8,541 nucleotides of DNA from Spirochaetales bacterium (GTDB taxonomy: Bacteria > Spirochaetota > Spirochaetia > DSM-16054 > Sediminispirochaetaceae): NCBI GenBank assembly GCA_021767325.1, contig JAASTM010000067.1, positions 1-8,541 of the forward strand. Direction: 5' to 3'. Shown here piece by piece: positions 1 through 6,522 of this stretch; positions within the stretch are counted from its first letter, which is position 1, and each line of letters begins with the position of its first letter. The translations under genes and the position numbers were made by a program. The notes below the pieces were generated by a model. The model worked only from the letters and a program-made list of their open reading frames with translations, was not told where the DNA came from and ran no database searches.

Positions 1-1
1 C

Positions 2-136
2 ACCAGCCATGCCAGTATGTCGGCGGAAGACCGGGCCAAAGCCGGCATCAGCGACAGCCTTATCCGCTTTTCCGTCGGAATCGAAGACGCCGATGACCTG
101 ATCAAAGACCTCGAAACAGCCCTGGCCAAGCTGTAA
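2..136 (+). CDS. C-terminal end of a PLP-dependent Cys/Met-metabolism enzyme (partial)
   Basis: Only the last 44 codons and the TAA stop are inside the window; the 5' end lies upstream. The fragment begins TSHASM and contains LIRFSVGIEDADDLIKDLE, which matches the conserved C-terminus of the trans-sulfuration enzyme family (O-acetylhomoserine sulfhydrylase, cystathionine gamma-synthase or gamma-lyase, methionine gamma-lyase). In that family the Arg of the LIRFSVG motif holds the substrate carboxylate, and the final helix carries the ED-DLI-DLE pattern. These cytosolic PLP enzymes make or break C-S bonds of homocysteine, cysteine or methionine. The tail alone cannot tell the members apart; the TSHA and AGI-D-LIR pattern leans towards an O-acetylhomoserine sulfhydrylase or methionine gamma-lyase. 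The gene converges on hcp and shares a hairpin with it. Confidence 0.85.
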   Translation, partial: TSHASMSAEDRAKAGISDSLIRFSVGIEDADDLIKDLETALAKL

Positions 137-156
137 GCACTCGGCAATGATAGAAA

Positions 157-186
157 AAGGGGCGGCAGCCGCAGCCGTCGCCCCTT
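157..186. terminator. Shared (bidirectional) intrinsic terminator between the PLP enzyme gene and hcp
   Basis: An 8-bp perfect GC-rich stem, AAGGGGCG (157-164) with CGCCCCTT (179-186), closes a 14-base loop. Read on the minus strand it is followed directly by a T-run (the A-run at 154-158), which is the classic end of an hcp transcript. Read on the plus strand it sits 20 bases after the PLP-enzyme stop but is followed only by ACAATTT, a weaker U-tract. A second small hairpin, AGCAGA/TCTGCT (194-199/203-208), lies between it and the hcp stop. It is therefore best for hcp and probably also used by the upstream gene. Confidence 0.75.
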
Positions 187-216
187 ACAATTTAGCAGAT
201 TATCTGCTCAGCCGGT

Positions 217-1845
217 TCAGCCGACTACAGCGGCAATATCGCTCTCTGCATCGCTAGTGGCCTTCAAATCGAAAGTCTCAATAATCAGCTTCTTCACATT
301 CTCTGACACAAAGCCCGGCAGGGTCGGTCCGATACGCACCCCCTTAAACCCAAGGGCCAGCAGGGCCAGCAGCACGCAGACAGCCTTCTGTTCGTACCAG
401 GCCACCGCGAAGTCCACCGGCAGGTCGTTCAGATCGTCCAGCCCGAAAGCATCCTTTAGGGTCAGAGCGATCGAAGCAATGGAGTAGGAATCGTTACACT
501 GCCCGGCATCCAACACCCGGGGTATACCGCCGATATCACCCAGATCCAGCTTATTGTAGCGGTACTTGGCGCAACCGGAGGCCATTATCACCGTGTCTTT
601 CGGCAGCTTCTGCGCAAACTCAGTAAAGTATTCCCGCGATTTCATGCGGCCGTCGCAGCCGCCCATCACGACAAACTTCTTAATGGCGCCGGATTTGACT
701 GCATCAACCACCTTATCGGCCAGCTGCTCCACCTGGTGGTGGGCAAATCCGCCGACGATCTCACCCTCTTCGATCTGCTCGGGTGGATCACACTTCTTAG
801 CAAGTTCTATCAGCTGCGAGAAATCCTTCTGACTGCCGGCTTTGCGGTCTGGTATGTGCGGCACACCGGGATATCCGGCCATACCGGTGGTAAAAATACG
901 GTCCTTGTAGGCATCCCTTACCGGGGTAATACAGTTAGTGGTCATCAGGATCGGCCCGTTGAAACTGGAAAACTCACTGCCCTGCTTGTACCATGAACCG
1001 CCGTAGTTGCCGACAAAATGGTCGTACTTCTTGAACGTCGGGTAGTAGTTAGCCGGCAGCATCTCCGAGTGGGTGTACACATCCACGCCGGTGCCTTTGG
1101 TCTGCTCGAGCAGCTCGTGCATGTCCTTTAGGTCATGGCCTGAGATCAGGATACCCGGATTGTCGCGGGTGCCGATATTCACTTTGGTCATCTCCGGATG
1201 CCCGTAGGTGCCGGTATTGGCCTGGTCCAGCAGGGCCATAGTCTTGACCGCCGTGTGTCCGGTTTTCACCAGTACGCCGGCCAGGTCCTCGATAGACAAA
1301 TCCTGCATCGTGGCCACCAGCTCATCCACTACCTCAGTGTAAATCTCCTCATCCTCATAACCGAGAACTGCCGCATGCTCACCATAGGCGGCAATTCCCT
1401 TCACCCCGTACACGATAAACTCGCGCAGTGAACGCACATCTTCGTCCTTGGTCGCCTTTACGCCGGCTCGGTCGAAGGCGGCCTCGAGCTCCTGTTCGTT
1501 TTTGGCGGTGAACTTTACATACTCGGGCAGCTCTTCATCCCCGGTATACTGGTCTATCAACTTCTGCTTTCGGTCAATCGCCTCATACGTCAGCGCCTTG
1601 ATCCGCTCTACATCGAAATTCGCATTGGTGATGGTTGAAAACAGGGCCCGCAGAATGAAATTTCCCTCGTCACTAATGGACTTACCGGCCGCAGCTTTTT
1701 TCTGCGCCATATAGGCGATTCCTTTTACGGCATACACCAGGACATCCATGTGGTTTGCGGTAATGTCGTCCTTACCGCAGACGCCGCGTACGGTGCAGCC
1801 GATATTCTTAGCTGTCTCCTGACATTGATAACAAAACATACTCAT
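217..1845 (-). CDS. hcp: Hybrid cluster protein (hydroxylamine reductase / NO reductase), class I
   Basis: The 542-residue product is a full-length Hcp (prismane protein), a cytosolic Fe-S enzyme that reduces hydroxylamine in vitro and is linked in vivo to nitric oxide and nitrosative or oxidative stress. The N-terminus carries C5-x2-C8-x8-C17-x5-C23, the spacing of class I proteins from strict anaerobes, which hold a [4Fe-4S] cluster; the enterobacterial class has wider spacing. All hybrid-cluster ligands are visible: H237 (GHDL), E261 (HSEM), C305 (TTNC), C397 (GGCDGR, the persulfide position), C425 (SGCAKY), C450 (GQCND), E485 and K487 (WYEQK). Their spacing follows the Desulfovibrio enzyme almost residue for residue. 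The start ATG at 1845 has GAGAGGG six bases upstream; a second in-frame ATG two codons later (1839) has a less suitable distance. It lies 66 bp downstream of rbr on the same strand and ends before a strong hairpin. No hcr reductase gene is next to it, as is usual for class I. Confidence 0.97.
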   Translation of the reverse strand: MSMFCYQCQETAKNIGCTVRGVCGKDDITANHMDVLVYAVKGIAYMAQKKAAAGKSISDEGNFILRALFSTITNANFDVERIKALTYEAIDRKQKLIDQYTGDEELPEYVKFTAKNEQELEAAFDRAGVKATKDEDVRSLREFIVYGVKGIAAYGEHAAVLGYEDEEIYTEVVDELVATMQDLSIEDLAGVLVKTGHTAVKTMALLDQANTGTYGHPEMTKVNIGTRDNPGILISGHDLKDMHELLEQTKGTGVDVYTHSEMLPANYYPTFKKYDHFVGNYGGSWYKQGSEFSSFNGPILMTTNCITPVRDAYKDRIFTTGMAGYPGVPHIPDRKAGSQKDFSQLIELAKKCDPPEQIEEGEIVGGFAHHQVEQLADKVVDAVKSGAIKKFVVMGGCDGRMKSREYFTEFAQKLPKDTVIMASGCAKYRYNKLDLGDIGGIPRVLDAGQCNDSYSIASIALTLKDAFGLDDLNDLPVDFAVAWYEQKAVCVLLALLALGFKGVRIGPTLPGFVSENVKKLIIETFDLKATSDAESDIAAVVG

Positions 1846-1884
1846 ATTAATCCCTCTCTATCGATTTGGTTGGTGCGGTGTGTT

Positions 1885-1899
1885 GTATAAAAATTATGT
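1885..1899. promoter_or_regulatory. Candidate PerR-like dyad upstream of hcp
   Basis: The 15-mer GTATAAAAATTATGT has the 7-1-7 form of a PerR box and agrees with TTATAATnATTATAA at 10 of 14 fixed positions. It lies about 40 bases before the hcp start, inside the 66-bp rbr-hcp spacer, so hcp may have its own regulated promoter as well as read-through from rbr. The spacer is AT-rich, so a chance match is possible. The sequence supports the dyad; the regulator is inferred. Confidence 0.25.
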
Positions 1900-1911
1900 A
1901 GATGAAAAAAT

Positions 1912-2460
1912 CTATGAAAATTCCCGAAACTTTTCCTGTTTAGCCCCGCACACCGGGCATTTCTCCGGAGCAGTACCTTCTACTGTGTATCCGCACACAT
2001 CGCATACCTGCACCGCATCCAGATCGACATCTTTGCCGCTGTCGACTGCCGCTTTGGCCTTTTTGTAGAGAGCCAAATGCTCTTTCTCGGTCTGGTAGGA
2101 CCAGTTGAAGCTGCGGTAGGCGTCTTTCTCGCCCTGCATCTCAGCTACTTCCATGTAGGCCGGGTACATCTCCTCGACCTCGAAGGTCTCTCCATCGATG
2201 CCCAGCTGCAGGTTCTTGGCAGTATCACCCGGTCCGAAAGCGCCCATACTGGTAGCCAGGTACCCGGTTTCCAGGTGCTTGAGCACCCGATAGTGATCGC
2301 CGGCATGGATATACTCGGCGTACGAAACTGCAGTGAACAATCGGGCGACATTAGTGAAACCCTCTTTTTCGGCCTGCACCGCAAAATAGCGATAGCGCAT
2401 GTTAGCCATGCTCTCGCCTCCGAACGCATTTACCATGTGTTGTTCGGTCATCTGTTTCAT
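1912..2460 (-). CDS. rbr: Rubrerythrin (diiron peroxidase with C-terminal rubredoxin domain)
   Basis: The 182-residue protein has the classic two-domain layout. Residues 1-140 form a ferritin-like four-helix bundle with diiron ligands: E16 (GGESMANMRY), E49-x2-H52 (EYIH), the E91/E94/E97 cluster (GETFEVEEMYPAY) and E125-x2-H128 (EKEH). Residues 150-182 form a rubredoxin-like [Fe(SCys)4] domain with C153-x2-C156 and C168-x2-C171, ending in KFREFS. Rubrerythrins reduce hydrogen peroxide to water in the cytosol of anaerobes, taking electrons from NAD(P)H through rubredoxin-type carriers. The start is set by an ATG with a G-rich Shine-Dalgarno run (GGGGG) five bases upstream; the alternative Met4 has no better site. 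It is the first gene of a probable rbr-hcp unit, pairing peroxide defence with hydroxylamine/NO defence. A candidate PerR-like dyad lies just upstream of the RBS. Confidence 0.97.
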   Translation of the reverse strand: MKQMTEQHMVNAFGGESMANMRYRYFAVQAEKEGFTNVARLFTAVSYAEYIHAGDHYRVLKHLETGYLATSMGAFGPGDTAKNLQLGIDGETFEVEEMYPAYMEVAEMQGEKDAYRSFNWSYQTEKEHLALYKKAKAAVDSGKDVDLDAVQVCDVCGYTVEGTAPEKCPVCGAKQEKFREFS

Positions 2461-2469
2461 TTTTTCCCC

Positions 2470-2484
2470 CTATAACAATTTTAA
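2470..2484. promoter_or_regulatory. Candidate PerR-like dyad overlapping the rbr promoter region
   Basis: CTATAACAATTTTAA matches the PerR consensus TTATAATnATTATAA at 11 of 14 fixed positions. It lies 10-24 bases upstream of the rbr ATG and overlaps a -10-like TAAAAT on the minus strand. PerR commonly controls rubrerythrin genes in anaerobes, which makes the assignment plausible. It shares ten of fifteen positions with the dyad before hcp. No perR gene is in the window, and AT-rich background could produce this by chance. Confidence 0.3.
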
Positions 2485-2715
2485 TTTATGTTCTCTACTA
2501 AAATGGTAATTTTTTTGAGGGGTATATGCAAATTCAACTGTCAAAATGAAATTGACCGGATGCCTTGCCTATTATGCTTACTCTGTGTATTCTGACCGGA
2601 GCCATTCTAATGGGATTCCTTTTCGAACACGTCTCATCAGACCGGCCGTTGTCCACCGGCCCTCTTCACCCAGAAAAAATTGTAAAAACACCCGAATTCA
2701 GACTTCCGGCTTGAA
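2485..2715. other. Spacer between divergent rbr and nrdR without a clear gene
   Basis: This is the middle of the 331-bp intergenic region. On the minus strand it should contain the rbr promoter, but no good -35/-10 pair is visible: a perfect TTGACA (2539-2544, -) has no -10 hexamer at 16-18 bases. GTCAA-N7-TTGAC (2540-2556) is an inverted repeat of unknown meaning. On the plus strand a 46-codon frame (2574-2714) reads MLTLCILTGAILMGFLFEHV, a possible membrane segment, and ends KTPEFRLPA, but it lacks a convincing ribosome binding site. It may be a small membrane peptide or the decayed start of a larger gene. No RNA gene or terminator was recognised. Confidence 0.4.
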
Positions 2716-2731
2716 ATACTACATATAGTGT
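2716..2731. promoter_or_regulatory. NrdR box 1 (distal) upstream of nrdRDG
   Basis: ATACTACATATAGTGT is a 16-bp imperfect palindrome. Its inner 14 bases are the exact reverse complement of the corresponding part of box 2. It closely resembles the NrdR operator consensus (ACACwATATnTwGTGT type) found before ribonucleotide reductase operons. Its centre is 41 bp from the centre of box 2, about four helical turns, so both would lie on the same DNA face. Its position before nrdR points to autorepression when dATP is high. Confidence 0.85.
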
Positions 2732-2756
2732 GTTAACCTCTTTTTTGGAATAAAAA

Positions 2757-2772
2757 ACACTATATGTAGTGT
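2757..2772. promoter_or_regulatory. NrdR box 2 (proximal) upstream of nrdRDG
   Basis: ACACTATATGTAGTGT is a 16-bp palindrome with 14 of 16 positions symmetric, ending 19 bases before the nrdR ATG. It is a near-ideal NrdR operator. A -10-like TATATG or TATATT overlaps its core or right edge, so binding would occlude RNA polymerase. A T-rich and A-rich tract (2741-2757) separates it from box 1. Confidence 0.88.
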
Positions 2773-2791
2773 ATATTTAAGGAACTCATAC

Positions 2792-3265
2792 ATGCAATGT
2801 CCGCACTGCAATGTGAATAATGATAAAGTACTCGAATCACGCAGTCTCCCGGGCGGCACCTCTATTCGCCGTCGGAGGGTCTGTCTGGAGTGCGGCTACC
2901 GCTTTACCTCGTATGAGCACATAGAAGAAAAACAGCTGATGGTCAGGAAGCGCGACGGCCGGCGCGAGCCCTTCGACCGCCAAAAACTGGAACGCGGTCT
3001 ACAGACCTCGCTCGAGAAGCGGCCGGTTTCACAGCTGCTGATAGAAGAGATCGTACACTACATCGAAGACGAGGCCGCTATCCGCCAGGCCGGCACCCAT
3101 GAAATAGATTCGGCGCAGCTCGGGGAAATGGTCCTCGAACAGCTGTACAAAGTGGATAAGGTGGGTTATATCCGCTTTGCTTCGGTCTACAAGATGTTCG
3201 AAGATGTCGAGGCCTTTAAGCGCGAGTTAGATGCCATGTTTGCACAAAACGGAGGGGAACAATGA
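2792..3265 (+). CDS. nrdR: NrdR, ATP/dATP-sensing repressor of ribonucleotide reductase genes
   Basis: The 157-residue protein is a typical full-length NrdR. An N-terminal zinc ribbon, C3-P-H-C6 and C31-x2-C34, is followed by the Arg-rich stretch SIRRRRVC that contacts DNA. Residues about 49-139 form an ATP-cone (VRKRDGRREPFDRQKL ... GYIRFASVYK), which binds ATP or dATP and sets the oligomeric state and hence operator binding. The short acidic tail is normal. The start ATG has AAGGA eight bases upstream. Two NrdR boxes lie immediately before it, so the repressor controls itself and the reductase behind it. Its TGA overlaps the nrdD ATG by four bases (ATGA), indicating translational coupling. 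Regulator and target in one autoregulated operon is a known arrangement. Confidence 0.97.
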   Translation: MQCPHCNVNNDKVLESRSLPGGTSIRRRRVCLECGYRFTSYEHIEEKQLMVRKRDGRREPFDRQKLERGLQTSLEKRPVSQLLIEEIVHYIEDEAAIRQAGTHEIDSAQLGEMVLEQLYKVDKVGYIRFASVYKMFEDVEAFKRELDAMFAQNGGEQ

Positions 3266-5817
3266 AAGTCGAACTGAAGAACGGAAGCTGGGAGGTCCTC
3301 GTCGGCGACGAGACGCAGGATTCAGCCGCCGGGGCCGGAGAAACAGCCCGGGCAGCCGAACCGGTAGTGCGGCGCATTATCAAGCGCGACGGCTCGGTTG
3401 AACCCTACCGCCGCAGCCGCATTGCCGGGGCAATCGCCAAAGCGGTTACAGCTGTCAAGCAGGCCGAAGATCCGCAGCTGGTCGAAGCGCTTACCGACCA
3501 GGTAGAGGACAAGCTGCGGGAGTTCATGCAGCAGCGCCACCCCAACTCCGTGCCGGCCATCGAGGAGATCCAGGATCTGGTGGAAACCGTACTGATCGAA
3601 TCGCGGGAGGTCGCTGTAGCCAAGGCGTATATCCTCTACCGGGCCCGCCGCGAGTCGATCCGTGACACCCGCAAACTGATGCTCGATATCAACACAACTA
3701 TGGACGGCTACCTTTCACAGTCGGATTGGAGGGTCAACGAGAATGCGAACGTCAATTTCTCACTGGGAGGATTGATCCTGCACAACTCCGGCACTATTAC
3801 CGCCAATTACTGGCTCAAGAACATTTACACCCCCGAAATCGCCGAAGCCCACCGCAGCGCCGCCTTTCACATCCACGATCTGTCGATGTTCAGCGGCTAC
3901 TGCGCCGGCTGGTCGCTGCGTCAGCTTATCGCCGAGGGGCTCGGCGGGGTGCCCGACAAGATCTCCTCCAAACCGGCCCGCCACCTGTCCACCCTCATTC
4001 AGCAGATCGTCAACTTTCTCGGCATCATGCAGAACGAGTGGGCCGGTGCTCAGGCCTTCTCCAGCTTCGACACCTACCTGGCCCCCTTCGTTAAAGCCGA
4101 CGGCCTCTCTTATCAGGAGGTCAAGCAGAACCTGCAGACCTTTGTTTTCGGTGTGAACACCCCCTCGCGCTGGGGCAGCCAGGCCCCCTTCACCAACATC
4201 ACTCTCGACTGGACGGTCCCCGGCGATCTGGCCGGCCGACCGGCGGTAGTGGGCGGCCGGGAGCAGGAGTTCACCTACGCCGACTGTCAAAAAGAAATGA
4301 ACCTGATCAACCGCGCCTTTATCGAGCTGATGCTCGAGGGCGATGCCGAGGGCCGCGGCTTCCAATATCCAATTCCCACTTACAACATCACCGAGGATTT
4401 CGACTGGGATTCGGAGAACGGCCAGCTGCTGTTCGAGATGACCGCCAAATACGGCACTCCTTATTTCCAGAATTTCATCAACAGCGACCTCGATCCCGGG
4501 GACGTCCGATCCATGTGCTGCCGGTTGCAGCTGGACAAGCGCGAGCTGCGCAAGCGCGGCGGCGGACTGTTCGGCTCGGATGAGTTCACCGGTTCGGTAG
4601 GTGTGGTCACCATCAATCTGCCGCGCATCGGCTATCTCGCCGATTCCAAGGTTGAGTTCTTCCGGCGACTGACCGACCTGATGGACACTGCGGCCCAGTC
4701 ACTGGTCATAAAGCGCAAGGTGATCGACCATCTGATGCAGGGCGGCCTGTTCCCCTACACCCGCCGCTATCTCGGCCATTTGAACAACCACTTCTCCACC
4801 ATCGGCATAGTGGGAATGAACGAGTGCGCCCTCAACTTTCTCGGGCAGGATATCTCCACCGAAGAGGGCCGCAGTTTTGCCGAGGAAATCCTGGACTACA
4901 TGCGCCGCCACCTCTCCGACCTGCAGGAGGATACCGGCGACCTGTTCAACCTGGAGGCCACTCCGGCCGAGAGCACCAGCTACCGCCTGGCCAAGCATGA
5001 CAAACAGCAGTACCCCGAGATCATCACAAGCGGTGACCAAGAGCCCTTCTACACCAATTCGACCCAACTGCCGGTCGACTATACCACTGACGTCTTCGAA
5101 GCACTGGACCACCAGGACCGCCTGCAGACCAAGTACACCGGCGGCACGGTATTCCACGCCTTTTTGGGTGAAGCGGTCAGCGACTGGAAGGCCTGCCGCA
5201 GCATGGTGCAGACCATCGCCCGCAACTACCACCTGCCCTACTTCACAATATCACCGACTTTCTCCATCTGCCCGGAGCACGGCTACATCGCCGGCGAGCA
5301 CTTCACCTGTCCGCACTGCGGCGGCGAGGCGGAAGTGTACACCCGCATAGTCGGTTACTACCGCTCGGTGCGCAACTGGAACCGGGGCAAGCAGGAGGAG
5401 TTCGGACTGCGCAAGCTGTTTACGGAGCCGGACGCTGCGGTCGGAGACACAGGGGGCTTCGAGAACACGGTGCAGGTTGAGGTCGAAGATTCGAAAGTAA
5501 TGGATACCTACTCCGGCGGGCAGTTGACCCTGGATTCCATCCGGGAGCCATCGCAGACCGCAGCCGCCAGCACTGGAGCTGCTTCCTACCTGCTGTTCTA
5601 CCGCAGCCAATGCCCCAACTGTCCTCCGGTCAAGGCATACATGGAAGGCGTTGCGCTGAAAGGCCGGCAGGTGAACGTCGATACGGCCGAGGGGATTGCC
5701 GAGGCAGCAGCCCACGAAATTATGGCCGCGCCGACAGTAGTGGTCTTTGATGCGGATGGCAATGAAACCGCCCGAACCTTCTCGGTGGCCGAACTGCGCG
5801 CACTATTCGAGGCGTGA
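3262..5817 (+). CDS. nrdD: Class III anaerobic ribonucleoside-triphosphate reductase with fused C-terminal glutaredoxin/NrdH-like domain
   Basis: NrdD reduces ribonucleoside triphosphates to deoxy forms without oxygen, using a glycyl radical made by NrdG. The 851-residue product has a short variable lead (1-35), an ATP-cone for allosteric control (about 36-130, RRIIKRDGSVEPYRRSRI), the ten-stranded barrel (about 135-660), a zinc site and glycyl-radical loop (C670-P-E-H673, C683-P-H-C686, R695-I-V-G698-Y-Y), a linker (about 710-772) and an extra domain at 774-851. Candidate active-site thiols are C214 (GYCAGW) and C420 (SMCCRL, at the position of the thiyl-radical Cys). The extra domain has a beta strand YLLFYRS, redox motif C784-P-N-C787, and a cis-Pro loop AAP824TVVVF followed by a beta hairpin, as in glutaredoxin, NrdH or thioredoxin folds. 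This suggests the redoxin-dependent NrdD type rather than the formate type, with the dithiol donor fused on; that mechanism is inferred. GGAGG lies six bases before the ATG, which overlaps the nrdR stop; nrdG overlaps the end. Confidence 0.96.
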   Translation: MKVELKNGSWEVLVGDETQDSAAGAGETARAAEPVVRRIIKRDGSVEPYRRSRIAGAIAKAVTAVKQAEDPQLVEALTDQVEDKLREFMQQRHPNSVPAIEEIQDLVETVLIESREVAVAKAYILYRARRESIRDTRKLMLDINTTMDGYLSQSDWRVNENANVNFSLGGLILHNSGTITANYWLKNIYTPEIAEAHRSAAFHIHDLSMFSGYCAGWSLRQLIAEGLGGVPDKISSKPARHLSTLIQQIVNFLGIMQNEWAGAQAFSSFDTYLAPFVKADGLSYQEVKQNLQTFVFGVNTPSRWGSQAPFTNITLDWTVPGDLAGRPAVVGGREQEFTYADCQKEMNLINRAFIELMLEGDAEGRGFQYPIPTYNITEDFDWDSENGQLLFEMTAKYGTPYFQNFINSDLDPGDVRSMCCRLQLDKRELRKRGGGLFGSDEFTGSVGVVTINLPRIGYLADSKVEFFRRLTDLMDTAAQSLVIKRKVIDHLMQGGLFPYTRRYLGHLNNHFSTIGIVGMNECALNFLGQDISTEEGRSFAEEILDYMRRHLSDLQEDTGDLFNLEATPAESTSYRLAKHDKQQYPEIITSGDQEPFYTNSTQLPVDYTTDVFEALDHQDRLQTKYTGGTVFHAFLGEAVSDWKACRSMVQTIARNYHLPYFTISPTFSICPEHGYIAGEHFTCPHCGGEAEVYTRIVGYYRSVRNWNRGKQEEFGLRKLFTEPDAAVGDTGGFENTVQVEVEDSKVMDTYSGGQLTLDSIREPSQTAAASTGAASYLLFYRSQCPNCPPVKAYMEGVALKGRQVNVDTAEGIAEAAAHEIMAAPTVVVFDADGNETARTFSVAELRALFEA

Positions 5818-6515
5818 TGGCGCTGACACAGGTCGGCCTGCAGAAAACCACCTTGCTGGACTTTCCGGGCGAGGTCGCGGCCACGGTGTTTACCCCTGGC
5901 TGCAACCTGCGCTGCCCCTACTGCCACAATCCGACACTGGTATCACCCCCGTATCCCGCGGACCTTATTTCACTCGAGGAGCTGGACCACTTTCTGGGCC
6001 TACGGTCCAATGTGCTAGGAGGGGTCTGCATCACCGGCGGAGAACCACTGATCCATGAAAATCTGGACCATCTCATCGACATGATCCACCGGCACGGCCT
6101 TAAAGTAAAGCTGGACACCAACGGAACCTATCCCGAACGCTTGTCCCAGGTCGAAGTGGAGTATGTCGCGATGGATTTGAAAACCGCGCCGGAGAAGTAC
6201 TACAGCCTGCTCGCCTGGCCGTCGTCCGGTCAGATAAGCACTGCCGCAAGACTCCGTGCATCCTTGAAATATCTAAAAACCGCCGGTATCCCCTATGAGA
6301 TTCGAACTACGGTGGTGCCGGGAATTGTCGGGGTGGAGGAACTGCGCGAGATGCTGCCGCTACTGCAGGGAGCCGTGCGCTATATCCTTACCCCTTTTCG
6401 CCGGGGAGAGACCCTCGACCCGGCCTATGCCGAACAGCCGGCCCCTGATGAGGACCAGCTGCAGACAATGCGCTCACTGGCCACAGAGGCCGGAATAGAC
6501 TGTGAAATCAGGTAG
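5817..6515 (+). CDS. nrdG: Anaerobic ribonucleotide reductase activase (radical SAM, NrdG)
   Basis: This radical-SAM enzyme uses a [4Fe-4S] cluster and S-adenosylmethionine to form the glycyl radical on NrdD (G698 of the preceding product). Numbered from the ATG (232 residues), C29-N-L-R-C33-P-Y-C36 is the CxxxCxxC cluster motif, preceded by GLQKTTLLDFPG and ATVFTPG. G74-G-E-P77 (CITGGEPL) is the SAM-binding GGEP motif, followed by KLDTNG and MDLKTAP strands. At about 230 residues it is longer than the E. coli type (about 154) and matches the longer NrdG2-like family. An in-frame GTG at 5814 overlaps the nrdD TGA by four bases, but the GAGG at 5809-5812 is only one base from it and four from the ATG, so ATG 5817 is preferred. 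No hairpin terminator follows; the next gene ends seven bases away on the other strand. Confidence 0.95.
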   Translation: MALTQVGLQKTTLLDFPGEVAATVFTPGCNLRCPYCHNPTLVSPPYPADLISLEELDHFLGLRSNVLGGVCITGGEPLIHENLDHLIDMIHRHGLKVKLDTNGTYPERLSQVEVEYVAMDLKTAPEKYYSLLAWPSSGQISTAARLRASLKYLKTAGIPYEIRTTVVPGIVGVEELREMLPLLQGAVRYILTPFRRGETLDPAYAEQPAPDEDQLQTMRSLATEAGIDCEIR

Positions 6516-6522
6516 AGTGGAA

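Noticed and set aside
2077..2475. 132-codon plus-strand frame over rbr
   Set aside because: It lies opposite the rubrerythrin gene, whose metal ligands are all intact; the opposite frame has no family features.
2539..2544. Perfect TTGACA as the rbr -35 element
   Set aside because: No -10-like hexamer lies 16-18 bases downstream on the minus strand, so a promoter cannot be supported here.
2546..2728. 60-codon plus-strand frame in the rbr-nrdR spacer
   Set aside because: The product is Arg/Ser/Pro-rich without family features, lacks a ribosome binding site and runs into NrdR box 1.
3760..4365. 201-codon minus-strand frame inside nrdD
   Set aside because: It is antisense to the conserved catalytic barrel of NrdD, its product is low-complexity and resembles no family; a shadow of GC-rich codon use.
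4699..5232. 177-codon minus-strand frame inside nrdD
   Set aside because: Antisense shadow of conserved nrdD sequence, with no ribosome binding site or recognisable domain.
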